Position numbers and translations under genes: made by a program. From Hsuehochloa calcarea (lineage: Eukaryota; Streptophyta; Magnoliopsida; Poales; Poaceae), in assembly GCA_036346395.1 (NCBI GenBank), contig CM070604.1, positions 31,957,662-32,021,661 of the forward strand: DNA of 64,000 bases. The letters run 5' to 3'. The notes beneath the pieces are model-generated. The model worked only from the letters and a program-made list of their open reading frames with translations. It ran no database searches and was not told the origin of the DNA. Shown piece after piece: positions 1 through 12,688 of this stretch (position 1 is its first letter; every line of letters starts with the position of its first letter).

Positions 1-748
1 ATCACGAAATCAATCTATGCAAGGTTTGCTTGAGATAAGTCTCTTTTCGTTCTTGCTTTCAATTTCGTGTTTTTAAGGGCTTTCTTTGATCCGCGAGTTT
101 GTGATTGATTCTTTCATGTGAATTAGCTTGCTGTGATATGTGTGAATCTATCTAGCATGATCTTGATCATCAATCCCTCACGAACAAGCTTTAGGATCAA
201 GTTTTCGTTCTTGCCTGTTTTAGACCTTCTGTTAATCAATTGGCAATTGCTCAAGATCGTTCCAAGAATTATCATAATATTCGATTGGAATAGGTCCTCA
301 ATAGCATATAGAAGGTGTGTGCAAAGTTTCATAAAGATTGGAGTTGAGAATCAAAAGTTTCACCTAATTGCAACTTCATCATCGGTGATTTCTTTATTTG
401 AGATCGGTTACGTAGGCTGCCGGTCGATCATGCCATCATCACCGGTCGACCGATTTGGGCGGTCCGACCACCAAGACAACGCCGGTCGATCCGCCTAAGC
501 AATCGGTCCGACCGGTTGGGTACAGAGGTCTGACCGCCCGTGCTGTGAGTCTTTGCAATCTTAGTTGATTTTGTTATTTTGCTTAGGGGATTTAATTGGA
601 TTCAATACTAGTCTTCCGCTGTACTGATATATTGATCTTCATAGCTTCATCATAGCTATTGGAGTGAAATTGTGTTGAATTCATTATTTGGGAAAAAGTG
701 AGCGTGCTCCTATTCACCCCCCCCTCTAGTCGCCTTTTCGGTCCAACA
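1..748 (+). mobile_element. Copia LTR, 3' portion, cut by window edge
   Basis: This block matches 6411-7149 and 15551-16298, the 3' parts of the two LTRs of the complete copia element further right, base for base over long stretches. It ends in the same GGTCCAACA terminus at 748. Immediately to the right the sequence is the reverse-transcriptase region of a minus-strand gypsy element, read uninterrupted in the related copy near 27019, so the LTR is an insertion into that gene. AATAT at 749-753 is the candidate right target duplication; its partner is outside the window. Whether this is a solo LTR or the 3' LTR of a full element cannot be seen. Confidence 0.9.
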
Positions 749-1758
749 AATATCATCGATGAAGACCACGACAAACTTATCCAAATACTCCATGAATATC
801 GAATTCATGAGGTTCATGAACAAGGCAGGAGCATTGGTTAAGCCGAATGACATAATAGTGTACTCATACAAGCCGTAGCGAGTAGAGAAAGTCGTCTTTG
901 GAATATCCTCAGGTCGTATCCGAACTTGATGATATCCCACTCTCAAATCAATTTAGGAGAAAACTTGAGCTCCATTTAATTGATCAAAGAGATCGTCGAT
1001 GCGGGGCAATGGATACTTGTTCTTTACCGTTACCTCATTAAGCGGACGGTAATCAACGCACATGCGCAAAGTATTGTCCTTCTTCTTTACGAAGATTGCT
1101 GGACAACCCCATGGAGAGGAGCTAGGGCGGATGAAACCCTTCTCTTGCAGCTCACTAAGTTGCTTCTTCAACTCCACCAACTCATTCGGTGGCATCCGAT
1201 AAGGCCTTTTTGAAATCGGGGCGGTACCGGGAACCAACTCAATGACAAACTCGAGATCACGAACTGGTGGCATCCCTGGAAGATCTTCAGGAAAGACATC
1301 AATGAAGTCACACACCGTTGGGACTCCACTAATATCTAGAGCGGGTTTCACTTCAAGCACGAAGAGATGCGGACCTAGCAGGTTCAGCGAAAAGCGAACC
1401 TGCTCTCTGGAAGGACTAGATAGAGAGACACACTTCTTGGCGTAATCGATACGTCCCTTGTGCTGAGACAACCAATCCATGCCAAGAATTACATCTATAC
1501 TTGCGGAATGGAGGAGGATAAGATTCGCTAAGAATCTCACTCCCTCGATCTCAATTGGGACATCCCTACACTCAGATTCAGCTCTCAACTCCGAACTAGG
1601 AGAGCAAATGAGCAACGAGATCGATAATGGAGTAAAAAGGAGCTCACTAATGGAGCAAAAGACTCAGAAACAAATGAATGAGATGCTCCTGAATCAAACA
1701 AGACAGTAGCAGGATAAGAGTTTACAGAAAGTGTACCCAGCACGACGTCGGGTGCCTC
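749..1758 (-). pseudogene. Gypsy A protease-reverse transcriptase fragment
   Basis: This is the protease and N-terminal reverse-transcriptase part of a Ty3/gypsy polyprotein, the enzyme that cleaves Gag-Pol and copies element RNA into cDNA in virus-like particles. Reading on the minus strand, the protease active site DSGAS is intact near 1685-1700. The RT then shows VPGTAPISKRPYRMP, the fingers motif CVDYRPLNEVTVKN and a FIDD catalytic box at about 755-766, where the copia LTR cuts it. RT palm, RNase H and integrase are therefore missing here. A stop replaces a lysine codon at 953-955 just before the IDLRVGYHQ motif, and there are frameshifts upstream. It is the same family as copy C (26856-28073). 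Confidence 0.9.
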
Positions 1759-2868
1759 CTATGCCTCCTCCGCGGAGATGAGGTTGACGCGACCACTACC
1801 CATGCCTTGGGTAGTCGGAACGATCTTCTGGTCCTGAGAAAAACCACCTCCTTGCCCGCGTCCTCCATAAGGACAAGGGGCCGCTCCTGTCTTCTTAGGG
1901 CAATTATTTGCATAATGGCCCTTCTGCTTGCAGAAGAAACAAGTGATGTCCGCAAGGTTGCGGGGACCACTCTGCTGACTCGCAGGTGCACGTGATTGGG
2001 GCATGGCCTGCGATGAATGAGGGGTAGGTGCTGACGTCCTCGGGGTGCTGAAGCCTGATGATGTGACCCCTAAGACTGACTGAAGCGAGGATAACTGGCC
2101 CTAGATGACTTGTGGGCCTCCCACTTGTGCTTGCGGGAATTCACAAGAGCTCTCCCTGAGTGCTCGACGACGATGGCCTTGTCCACCAAGGTCTGGAAAT
2201 CAGGAAAGTCGACGATGGATAGCTTGTCCTGCAGCTCCTCGGACAAGCCATCCTTGATCTTCTCTTGCTTGGCCCCATTAGTGGCCACCTCCTCCGTAGC
2301 ATAACGAGCCAAATGGTTGAACTCGTACAGGTACTCCGTGACTGAGAAGCGCCCTTGCTTGACCGACAAGAACTCTTTCTTCTTTAGCTTCATCAAGCCG
2401 ACAGGAATATGAGATCGACGGAAGGCAGTGCGAAACTCCTTCCAAGTGACGGTGTGGCCGTCAGGCTGCATGGCGAGAAAGCTCTCCCACCAAGACAAAG
2501 CTGCACCCTCCAGCTGGTGCGATGCAAACAGCGTCTTCTCGCTCTCCGCGCTGCGCTATCTTGAGCTTCCGCTCAACCGACGAACCCGATCGTGCAGATC
2601 AAGCGGTCCTCGGACACGAAAAGGTAGAAATGGGAGTGCGAAGAAACTCCGCAAGTCCCCCACCAGGCTGATGTCCACTCCCTTGCCCGGATCCTGAAGC
2701 ACCGGTAAGGGCGGAGGTGTTGCGCGCGATGACATCCAGAAGAACCCTCTTGTCTTCCGCACGGTTGCGCTTGATCTGAAGAAGGACCTCGGCCATGGTC
2801 GGAGGAGGAGGAAGTTCCTCGTCTGGACCAGCTAACTGGCCTTGGCCGCTATGAGTGTGTCCGGCCAT
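1759..2868 (-). pseudogene. Gypsy A gag (nucleocapsid) pseudogene
   Basis: This is the gag region of the Tekay-like chromovirus. The start is taken at the ATG on the minus strand at 2868, because copies B (17851) and C (29106) begin at the equivalent ATG with the same MAG-TRSGQGQ beginning. The capsid part includes a retrotrans_gag-like core (WWESFLAMQP, then LKQGR...EYLYEFNHLARYA), followed by a single zinc knuckle CFFCKQKGHYANNC at 1900-1941 that should bind element RNA. The frame is broken near 2500-2600 and again near 2004-2070, so no full-length Gag is encoded as written. Some of these breaks may be sequence errors, since they fall in CHG-rich stretches. Confidence 0.88.
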
Positions 2869-3619
2869 CCTGGTTCAAGGGACCTTGGTTAGCAACTAGA
2901 CCCGAAAAAGAAAACCGAAAGAAGGCAAAAAGCTAACGACTAGGGGAATGGAACATCACTCTAATCGAAAGCTGAAAACAGCAAGTATATAAACTTAAAA
3001 GCTTCTAAAAAGATTCCAAAAATAGCAAGTAATCACCCAAACCAAAGCTCAACTTCCCAATGCAACTAACCCGTATTGAATGAACGAGTGATTGATTGGG
3101 AAGATAAAAATCAGAATATAACGTAAGATCTAATACCACTAAAGAGCAAGGTTAAATCAGCGAAAGTAGTGTTAGATACATAGCTAACTAGTATCACATC
3201 TTACCCTTCTATTCCCACAAGTTTTAGTTGATTAACCTCTCATTTTCTACCCAATTTAGAACTTTTGAGCTCGCTGTCCGAAAATTGAATAATTGTTGTC
3301 CAGGTTTTGCATCCAAGCTTCTAGCCGAAATTATCCATTCCAGAAACTTCAAAACCTTGTAGAGGGCAACCAATACTTCAATTTGCCAAACTCATTAGTT
3401 TCCAAAACCCAATTAAACGATAACAACTATCTTTGAAGAAAGGAGAGGTAAATAATTTTTAAAAACTCAAATTAGAGTAAGATGAGAAGAGAAAGCTAAG
3501 ATAGGTAAGGAGTAAAATCTGAGAATTACTTAAGCTTTCATAAATCATTTGATACTTTGAAATTAAGTTTTCCAAAATATCCAAAAGATGACCAAGCTTG
3601 GGTTACTACGGTCAGTATG
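2869..3619 (-). other. Gypsy A 5' leader, non-coding
   Basis: This is the stretch between the primer binding site and the gag ATG of copy A. It carries no ORF I would defend. It is closely matched by 29107-29863 in copy C and in part by 17852-18174 in copy B, which fixes it as the untranslated leader that would hold packaging signals. Confidence 0.8.
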
Positions 3620-3631
3620 GCTCTGATACCA
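3620..3631 (-). other. Primer binding site of gypsy A
   Basis: The minus strand reads TGGTATCAGAGC, the 12-base match to the 3' end of initiator methionine tRNA used by most plant LTR retrotransposons. It lies five bases from the LTR terminus that starts at 3637 (plus-strand TGTGAGACC), the expected spacing. Confidence 0.9.
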
Positions 3632-3636
3632 ACTCT

Positions 3637-5360
3637 TGTGAGACCCTGGTTTATCAGGCTTGTAATGCTTACCCATCCACTCGGTTCTAGCATCACAAAT
3701 CAAATAAACCGAGACTCGAGACATATATATTTCCCAGAAATACAGTATACACACCTCTTACAAAAGTCATGCATCAATTCCATTCATTCACATAGAACCG
3801 AAGCAGAACTTAACAGATCCAAAGACATACATAGTAAAGTTATTACAAAAGAGAGGCCGACCGGCCCAAAGTCATACAAATAATTTAAACAGCGGAAGCA
3901 AAAGTGCCAAAAGATGGCCATAAAGAAAAGAGCCAATCAGTGTGCCTTTACCCACAAGGCAACCGATCGGACCGCCAAGCTAGTCGTCGAACCCAAAGCA
4001 CATTTCACAAAATTGGGGCCCTTGGGGCTCACCTTACTCCTCTGCAACAAATAGTTAAGCAAAGAAAATGAGTACAAAAATTGTACTCCACAAGACTTAC
4101 GTGTAGAATAACAGACCTATACATATGCTACATGCAAGCTTATTTAAGTGGAGGCTGTATGTTTTATTTTCAGCATAAGGCAAGTTTTATTTGCAATAAT
4201 GTAGTACATTTAAAAGCAAGTTTACAATCTGTTTTTGTTGTTCAAATAACAGCTAGACAGCAATAATAACGATAGATAGATGACAACAACAATCCTGGAA
4301 GTGACTAAACCCATAGTCACCACAACAATAGCATGAATTACCCATTCATACCAACCATGTCAAATTTTAATTAAAAAGTTGTAGTCTAACTCTTGGAAGA
4401 CCTCCCCAAGCGTGTCCATAACCTAGGACGAGGCTATTCGAATAGTTAGAACCCTGCAGGGGTGTACCAATGTACGCAAACACCAGACCGCCTTTTTGCC
4501 AAGCTATTAAGCACACTTCCTTAGGTATGCCGGCACAACTAAGTCCTACGAGATATTTCCAATATTTTGCATTAACTGCGAGTCGCCCGTATGGATAGAA
4601 ACCCATACGTTGTGTCGGAGTCTTCGTAAAGCCTCGGTCAACTACCCCTCACGGGTAAAGCCTTGGACAACTACGATGCCCCTCGAGGTGGAGAACCTAC
4701 CCGGAACTCCACCACCGCACACCCAACTCAATAACACTGATCCTTTTTCACACAACACACACAACCCACCTCCTGCGACTCGGAGTTAACACACGCCAAA
4801 GTACTTAGTCAAGAGAGGTCTCATATCCCTCTCGCGTGGTTAGCACGCAAAAATGCTTGGTTTAGTGTAACAACATGTTCGGTCCTTGTTGACCTGGGCA
4901 AGACATCCACAAAACCAATAACCCACCATCCAACTACTTGCCCAAGTCTAAATTATTTCATTTGTACTTTTTGTTTTCAAAACAATTTAGCATAAGGTGC
5001 TGAACAAAGAGTAATAAATGATTTATGTGATCAAGGTTATCGACTAAGTCGATAACCGCCCAATTCTATCGGTAGCTAAGCATGACATCGAAAAGACAAA
5101 AAAAGGAGCATAATTAAATCACCGTGCTCTAATTCACCAGTGATATTAGTAACTTATGTTTGTGGCAGGGGATAACAATTTGAGGGCAACAATGCAATAG
5201 GAGTAACTACCTCTAATCGGGAAAATTAATTTGACACAAAAGCATGCATACATATGATTTGTAAACAAGATATTAGACTTGAAAGTAATGGGAAATTTAT
5301 GATCAAACTGCTTACCTTGTTACTGTTGTTCAAGATGTTGCGGGGGATCACTTAGGTTAT
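3637..5360 (-). repeat. Gypsy A 5' LTR, part 1 (PBS-proximal)
   Basis: The LTR begins with plus-strand TGTGAG next to the primer binding site and is matched through its length by 29881-31597 (copy C) and from 18175 onward (the B/C LTR). At 5360 it is interrupted by a copia element; the sequence resumes at 16304. The unbroken copy at 19740-19800 confirms the join, with only the GTTAT duplication added. Short LTR ORFs here are not conserved as proteins. Confidence 0.9.
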
Positions 5361-7149
5361 TGTGGATTTCATGGGGATATGCTCCAGATCTTAGGATGAT
5401 GTGACAATTGGCAATGGCGTTTACGGTTTGTCGTTTCACGCGTTTTCGACAAAGTTCTGAGCTTCTTGCTCGGGCGGTCCGACCGGTCCTTACCGCAATC
5501 CGATCGGCCAGGTCCCAAATCGGTCGGACCGGCCATGGGGCGATCGGACCGGCGATAACCAAAAGTGTTCAAATCGAGTGGGCCAAAAATAGGTGTTGTA
5601 GACAAGTAAGGGATCCCAATGCACTTGGTCTCATGATTTTTGGATCTCGGTGAAAAGTTCTATTGGTTTAAAGTTTCGAAGGTTTGGATTTTGGGAGCTT
5701 GAATTTGGCTAAGTCCTAAGGGCGGTCGGCCAAGCTCACGAGGTGGCGGTCCGACCGCCATGGGGCGATCGGACCGCTCACTGGAGCGGTCGGGCCGTAA
5801 CTACTGAGCGTCGGCCAACCGTGGCGATGTTGTTTTGTTAGATCAAAGTCATTGGTTTCATGGCATATGATTTGCATGATGCATGTTTTGACTAACATGG
5901 GTCAAGTTGTGAAGAACTTGTTCCCGAATCGTGTTTTCTTATGCGTGGTTGTGCGGTAGCTTGGTGGTCAGCGACGGTCAGCGGCGAGGAGAATCGGGAC
6001 TAGACTTGAAGAGTTGAGGTCGAGCGATCGGCGATGCGGGTGAGTCAACGACTCAAGCGTGACACAAGATGGACAATTGTGACCTATTGGCGAATCCATG
6101 ATGCATGGTGAAGCGGTTTAGGTCAAAAGGTTAAAGACGGCGCTTTGCGAAGCGTGCGTGTGTGACCCGTTTGTTAGTGGGCCTTAACGGGAGCCCAATT
6201 AAGTCAAACCCTAAGAGTTTTAGGCCTCCACTATAAATAGGAGGAGATGGTGGCTGCACCTCTCTCCTCTCGCCTTTTGATGTTTCAAAACCCTAATTGT
6301 CTTTAGGGGAGTTGAGGTGGAGGCTAGGGCTCTTGATGGTTTGTGGTGAATTTCGTGATCCTTGATTGTTTACTGATCCATGATGGTGTGGATGTAATCC
6401 AGCTTCAATCACGAAATCAATCTATGCAAGGTTTGCTTGAGATAAGTCTCTTTTCGTTCTTGCTTTCAATTTGGTGATTTTAGGGCTTTCTTTGATCCAC
6501 GAGTTTGTGATTGATTCTTTCACGTGAATTAGCTTGCTGTGATATGTGTGAATCTATCTAGCATCATCTTGATCATCAATCTCTCACGAACAAGCTTTAG
6601 GATCAAGTTTTCGTTCTTGCGGTTTTAGACCTTCGTTAATCAATTGACAATTGCTCAAGATCGTTCCAAGAATTATCATAATATTCGATTGGAATAGGTC
6701 CTCAATAGCATATAGAAGGTGTGTGCAAAGTTTCATAAAGATTGGAGTTGAGAATCAAAAGTTTCATCTAATTGCAACCGTCATCGGGCCGATTTTATTG
6801 TTGTAGATCGGTTACGAGTCGGCCGGTCGGACCGCCCGTCATCACCGGTCGACCGATTTTGAGCGGTCCGACCGCCAAAGACTAACGCCGGTCGGACCGC
6901 TGACAATCGGTCCGACCGGTTGAGTATAACGGTCGACCGCGTCTGTCTTTGTGAGTCTTGGTAATCTTAGTTGATTTTGTTATATTGCTTAAGGGTTTAA
7001 TTGGATTCAATACTAGTCTTCCATTTGTCTTGGTATATTGATCTTCATAGCTTCCTAATAGCTCTTGGAGTTAATTTGTATTGAGTTCATAATTTGTGAA
7101 AAAGTGGCGTGCTCCTATTCACCCCTCTAGTCGCCTTTACGGTCCAACA
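5361..7149 (+). repeat. 5' LTR of copia 5361-16298
   Basis: The LTR runs from TGTGGATTTC to GGTCCAACA and pairs with 14509-16298. Two palindrome-rich zones, 5461-5560 with 5725-5800 and 6810-6930, contain repeated GGTCCGACC/GGTCGGACC units. Its 3' portion is the same sequence as 1-748. Confidence 0.95.
6231..6240 (+). promoter_or_regulatory. LTR promoter TATA box
   Basis: CTATAAATAG lies in the middle of the LTR, followed about 30 bases downstream by a CT-rich stretch (CACCTCTCTCC) typical of a plant LTR transcription start. The 3' LTR has the same box at 15374-15383. Start position is inferred from spacing only. Confidence 0.7.
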
Positions 7150-7151
7150 AG

Positions 7152-7162
7152 TGGTATCGAGC
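7152..7162 (+). other. Primer binding site of copia 5361-16298
   Basis: TGGTATCGAGC follows the LTR end by two bases and differs from the usual TGGTATCAGAGC by loss of one base pair of the CAG step, so it is a slightly damaged initiator-methionine tRNA site. The loss may be a sequence error. Confidence 0.8.
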
Positions 7163-7207
7163 CCTGTTAGTTCAATCTTGATCTTAACAGGTCACCGAAC
7201 TTTGGCG

Positions 7208-9590
7208 ATGGATAAGTTTTCTACTAAACCGCATATCTTGATGGGCACGACTATGCCTATTGGAAAAATCGTATGCGCGTCTTTCTTGAGAGCGAGGACA
7301 AGCTATTTGGGATGTTGTTAGAGCCCATTGGTTATTCTGAAATTGCTACACACGCTACGCAATTCTTTTGGCTAACAACAATAAGGCTAAGAATCTTTTA
7401 TATGGTGCACTTGGTAGACAAGAATATGATAGAATTTGCAATCTTTCAATCACATGAAATTTGGAACACTCTCGAAACATATCATGAGGTTCGTCCCAAA
7501 TCAAAAAGGTGCGTAAAACTGCTTACAAGCGTGAGTACAATAAATTCGAGATGCGTCTGGAGAGAGCATCGATGACATTTTCAGTCGCTTTAATAAAGTA
7601 ATTAATCAAATGAAAATTTGTTGATATTGAATATTCTCAATCTGAAAATGCCACCCATCTCTTGGCCGCAATCAACACCAAGGAGTGGGAGATGAAAGCT
7701 CTTGCTATAGAAGAAAATGTTGATCTTTCAAGTCTTACTTTAGAATTGCTTTATAGTAAACTCAAGACTCATGAAATTAAAAGAGTTGATCATCCTAAGA
7801 AAGATAATTTAGCTTTGGTAGCGATCCTCTCAAAAGGCTTTTGATGACTCTTGTGAATCTTCTTACGGATTTTCATTTGCTTGTTTATCTGCTATTCATG
7901 AAGAGGAGCTTGAAAGTATTCTCAAAGCGAGTTAGCTCTTCTAGCTAAGAAATTCACACGGCCTACAATAATGTGAGAAACAAAAGAGAGGTGGTCCGGT
8001 AACATGCTATGAATGTGGTGAGCTCAATCATATCAAGACAAATTGCCCCAAGTTGAAAGGTAAGAGCAATCATAAGGAAGGAAAGCCGACTTGGAAGAAG
8101 CCTCCTTTCAACAAATCAAGGTATGAGGCAAATAAGCTTGTGAAGGCTCGCCACCGGTCCTTGCCGCTTTGAGGATCAATCCTTGAGCGATGTGGATACC
8201 GGGAGTGAGGAGGACAAGGAGGAGGAGATCCTCAAGGTAAAAAGAAAGGGAAGGCCAAAGATTTCACGGCATGTGCTTCATGGTGACACGGACGACATTG
8301 ATGATAATGAGGTATCTTTTTCTTATGATGAGCTTTACGCTAAATATGATTCTATAGTTGAGCAATTGCTTAGTCAAGATGAAGCGCTTGAATTTGTTAT
8401 GACAAAAATAAGAAATTAGAGTCAAAAATTAGCAAACTGAAAGTAGAGCTTAAAACTGCTAAGACTCTTGAACTGATGAATGTTTATCTTGTCATGCTAT
8501 GCATTCAAATTACCAAGTTACAATCTGCTCATAATATTTGTGTACAACAACTTGAGAATGCTAAATCTGAACTAAATGAAATTAAAAGTGCTCCTTGTGA
8601 AAATGTTTAGAATCTAGTAAATTGATTGCTTTTGATGTTTTTGATTCTAGCCCTTGCACTTCATGCTTAGAAAAGAGCGTGAAATCAAAGATATCTTAGA
8701 AGTCGCTAGAGTCAAATATGCTAAGCTTAAGGACAATATTGAAAATACTACTTGTGCTTCATGTTCCACTCTTAAGCTTGAAATTGCTTTGTATAAGGAA
8801 AAATCTATGGATAAAACTTGTGATTCTTGTGTCAACTTGAGAAAAGAAAATGCTTACCTTCATGATACATTAGAAATTTTCTAAAGGTAAGAAACAATTA
8901 AACATGATTCTTGACAAGTCTAAAACTCCTTATAAGAAGCAAGGTTTAGGATTCAATTCTTTTCAAGACAATTCAAACCCAAAAGTCATTCAAGTCTTGG
9001 AAAAGGGTTTAATTGAATTCAAAACCCAACTTTGCAAAAACATCTTTTAAATCTGCGAGTTTGCCCAACCTTGTATTAATTCAAATGGTGCTTCTTCTAG
9101 TGGTACCAAGTACCATTGCACTTATTGCAAAAAGGTGGACATTTGATTGAATCTTTGTTGGCGTAGGTTGAAAAATGATAGGAAAAATTTTGATAGAATT
9201 TCATTCATGCAACCTAGAGCTTCTATGAGACATGGTAACACCGAAAAGAATAAACACGGATTAGGATTTTTATCTCATGCAAATCATTATGTTTCTAGAC
9301 ATCCTAATTCTAATGTGTATCAGATCAAGCGGTCGATTTGAGTGCTCACCGGTCGACCGTTTTGGTCACCGATCGACCTTGACAAAAGACAAAGCGGCCG
9401 ACCGCCATGGACGATTCAAGTCTCATTTTAATTTGAACATTGCTCATAACCAAATGTTAAATGAAATCAAGGATAGTACTTACGGTTTGTATACTCCTTG
9501 CGGGCGTGTGTCTCGATCTTTGGATTCCTAAATCTTGTTTATCTAATCCCGATGTTGAGACACATCGTTCTTTTGCTCCTTGATTTTTAG
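7208..9590 (+). pseudogene. Copia gag pseudogene (Sirevirus-like)
   Basis: The start is the ATG at 7208, 46 bases after the primer site; the first codons read MDKFSTKP, and the frame-shifted continuation gives FDGHDYAYWK-type residues matching the gag start of the second copia at 43052. A CCHC zinc knuckle CYECGELNHIKTNC is intact at 8005-8046. Downstream come an acidic segment and a long helical, coiled-coil-prone stretch (8183-8884), then a second, damaged zinc motif beginning CTYCKK at 9117. This two-knuckle layout is also in the 41369-51210 element. There are at least five frame changes, so no continuous Gag is made as written. A palindrome-like GGTCGACC block at 9330-9410 resembles the LTR repeats. 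Confidence 0.82.
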
Positions 9591-12500
9591 GATTACCGCG
9601 GAAAGGGAAGAACACGTGGTTCGTTGACTCGGATGTTCACGCCACATGACCGGAACTCAAAATGGTTCACCTCTTTCACGCGAGCAACGGTGATGACTTC
9701 ATCACCTTTGGAGATGATACACAAGGGCGAATTGAAGGAACAGGATCAATTAGGGTAAACAACAAATTCATTCTAAAGGATGTCGCTCTTGTGGACAAGC
9801 TTAGGTATAATCTCCTTTCATTTCTCGACTTCTTGATGATGGGTATGAGGCTGCTTTTAAGAAAAATGCTTGTCGTGTGCTTGATTCTCTTGGTGAGCTT
9901 GTGTTTGGAATCTCTAGAGTTGGTAGAATTTTTGGCCGACTTTTGAGAATCTCTTCTTTGGATCTCTTAAATGTTTGCTTACATCTTCTTCGATTTTGGC
10001 TTTGGCATCGACGTTTGGGGCACATTGGTTTTGATCATTTGACGCGAGTTAGCAACCTTGATCTCATGAGAGGTTTGCCTAAGCTCAAAGTCATCAAAGA
10101 TCTTTGTATGTGCGCCTTGTAGGCATGGCAAACAAGTTCTTGCCTCACACCCTTCTGTGACTATGGTTATGGTACCGGACCGGGACGGTTGCTTCATATG
10201 GATCTTGTTGGTCTGCTAGAGTCCGATCGATTGGTGGAAAATGGTATATTCTAGTCATAGTCGATGATCTTTCAAGATATACTTGGGTGTTCTTTCTTAC
10301 TTCAAAGGATGAAGCTTTTGGTTATTTTCATGATCTTGTTCTTCGTTTGGCTTCGAGCTTCTGGTGCTTTGAGAGCAATTCGCGTGATAATGGCACGGAG
10401 TTCAAAAATGCTTCTTTTGCTTCTTTTTGTCTTTGGCGTGGTATTGAGCATCGCTTCTCCTCTCCACACGTCCCTCAACAAAATGGCGTGGTGGAAAGGA
10501 AGAATAGGACCTTAGTCGAAATGGCTAGGGCGATGCTAGATGAGTATAGCACACCTAGGAGATTTTGGGCGAAGCTATTACTCTTGCTTGCCATATTGCC
10601 AATCGTGTCTTTTGAGACCTTCTTTAGGCAAGACTCCTTATGAGCTTCGTTTTGGTAGAAAACCCTCTGTTTAGCATTTTGAGTTTTGGATCAAAATGTT
10701 TTATTCTTAAGACAGCAATTTAGATAAATTTGAATCAAGAACTTTTGATGGGGTATTTTGGGTTATCCCGCTCATTCGAGGGTTTTCGAGTTTTAATCTT
10801 GAGACTAACATTATTCAGAGACTTGTAATGTCACTTTTGATGAGACTAGCCACAGGCTAGATCAATTACTCTGAGATGATTTACTGGTGTGAGAGAGTAT
10901 TTTTGTGGAGGAAGATGAGGACGAAGCTAATGTCATTCCCTCATCTGCTGCTTGCTTGAAGCGCCCATATTGATACAAGAACACCTCTCGTCTACTTCAC
11001 CTTGATTGAGGCTCTCGCGCATCATCATCATCAGCAGATACTGCGGAGGTCGAAGAAACGACATCTCACCCGGCGCTCCGCCGCATTCAGAGACGGCATC
11101 CTCGGAGCAGATAATAGGTAATCTACATGAGCGAGTCACTCGCTCCGGTATAATGATCCAAATCTCTACTCTCATTCGGCTTTTGTTGCTTCTTTTGAAC
11201 CCGCGATATATCACATGCTTTATCGATTCTAGTGGGTAAATGCCATGCATGAGGAGTTAGAGAATTTTGAAAGAAACAAAGTTTGGAACCTAGTAGAACC
11301 TCCTAGTGGTCATAATGTTATAGGAACCCGTTGGGTGTTTAAGAATAAACAAGGTGAGGATGGTTACGTGGTTAGAAATAAGGCAGATTAGTAGCTCGGG
11401 GTTTGACCAAGTTGAGGGGTTAGATTTTGATGAGACATTTGCTCTGTTGCTAGACTAGAAGCCATTCGCATTCCTTGCATTTCTTTGCATCAAAAGGTTT
11501 TAAATTATATCGGATGGATGTTAAAAGTGCCTTTTAAATGGTTTCATAGATGAGGAAGTGTATGTTAAGCAACCCCTGGTTTTGAGGATCCTAAATATCC
11601 AAATCGTGTTTTCAAGCTATCTAAAGCATTGTATGGTCTTAAACAAGCCCCTAGAGCACAGTATGATAGACTTAAGACCTTCTTGCTTAAAAATAATTTT
11701 GAGATGGGTAAAGTGGATAAAACCCTATTCATTCTTAGGCGTGACAATGACTTCACGCTTGCTCAAATTTATGTGGATGATATTATCTTTGGTGGTTCCT
11801 CTAATGCTCTTGTTTCCAACTTTTACGACACTATGTCTAGGGAATTTGAGATGAGTATGATGGGAGAGCTTAATTACTTTTGGGACTTCAAATCAAGCAA
11901 TGCAAGGAAGGAACTTTCATCCATCGACGAAGTACACTAAAGATCTTCTCAAACGCTTCAACATGGGTGACTGCAAGCCAATTTCCACTCCATGGCAACT
12001 TCAACTGCTTTGGATCCAGATGAGGAAGGAGAAGTCGTGGATCAGCGAGTACTGCAAACATGATCGGCTCCTTACAGATTTGACGGCCTCGAGACCGGAC
12101 ATTCACTTCACGGTATGCCTTTGTGCAAGATTTGAGCGTCTCCGAGAACTTCCCATCGCCAAGCCGTTAAGCGCATATTCGGTATTTACACTCTACCCTC
12201 TTATATGGCATTTGGTATTCTGCTCTTGACTTTGTCCATTAGAGGTTTTTCGATTCGATTTTGCGGTCGTCGGTTAGATAGGAAGAGTACCTCGAGCACT
12301 GTCACTTTCTAGGCACGTCTCTTGTATCTTGGTCTTCTAAGCGGTCTTACATTGCACAATCCATCTTTGAGGCGGAGTATGTTCTTCTTTGCTAGTTCTT
12401 TGAGCTGATTTTGTGGATGACGCGTCCACTTTGAAAGATTATGGGTTAAACTTTGCTAGTGTTCCTCTTTTACGTGATAACACTTCGCTATTAATATTGC

Positions 12501-12688
12501 TAAAAACCCAAAGATTGCAACATTCTAGGACTAAGCACATAGACATTCGCTTTCACTTCCTTAAAGATCATGTTGAAAAAGGTGATATTGTGATGCACTT
12601 TGTAGAGTCAGAAGCTCAATTGGCGGATATTCTTACCAAGCCTTTAGATCAAACCAGATTTTCCTCCTTAAGAAGCGAGTTAGGGTAA
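9591..12688 (+). pseudogene. Copia pol pseudogene (PR-IN-RT-RH)
   Basis: Domains follow copia order. The protease region is at 9605-9790, where the active site reads DSDVH instead of DSG-C and is followed by a stop. The GAG-pre-integrase motif LWHRRLGHIGFDHL is near 10000-10045. The integrase core has the VDDLSRYTWVFF and DNGTEFKN segments and the glutamate in VPQQNGVVERKN (10200-10560). RT has FKLSKALYGLKQAPRA and an intact YVDD box at 11769-11780. The RNase H end (12413-12688) has SRTKHIDIRFHFLKDH and LADILTKPLDQTRF. Many frameshifts and stops separate the blocks, and the stretch 10640-11240 is especially degraded. The family clearly encoded a working polymerase; this copy as written does not. 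Confidence 0.88.

Noticed and set aside
749..753. AATAT as a proven target duplication of the left-edge copia LTR
   Set aside because: Only one side is in the window, so it cannot be confirmed.
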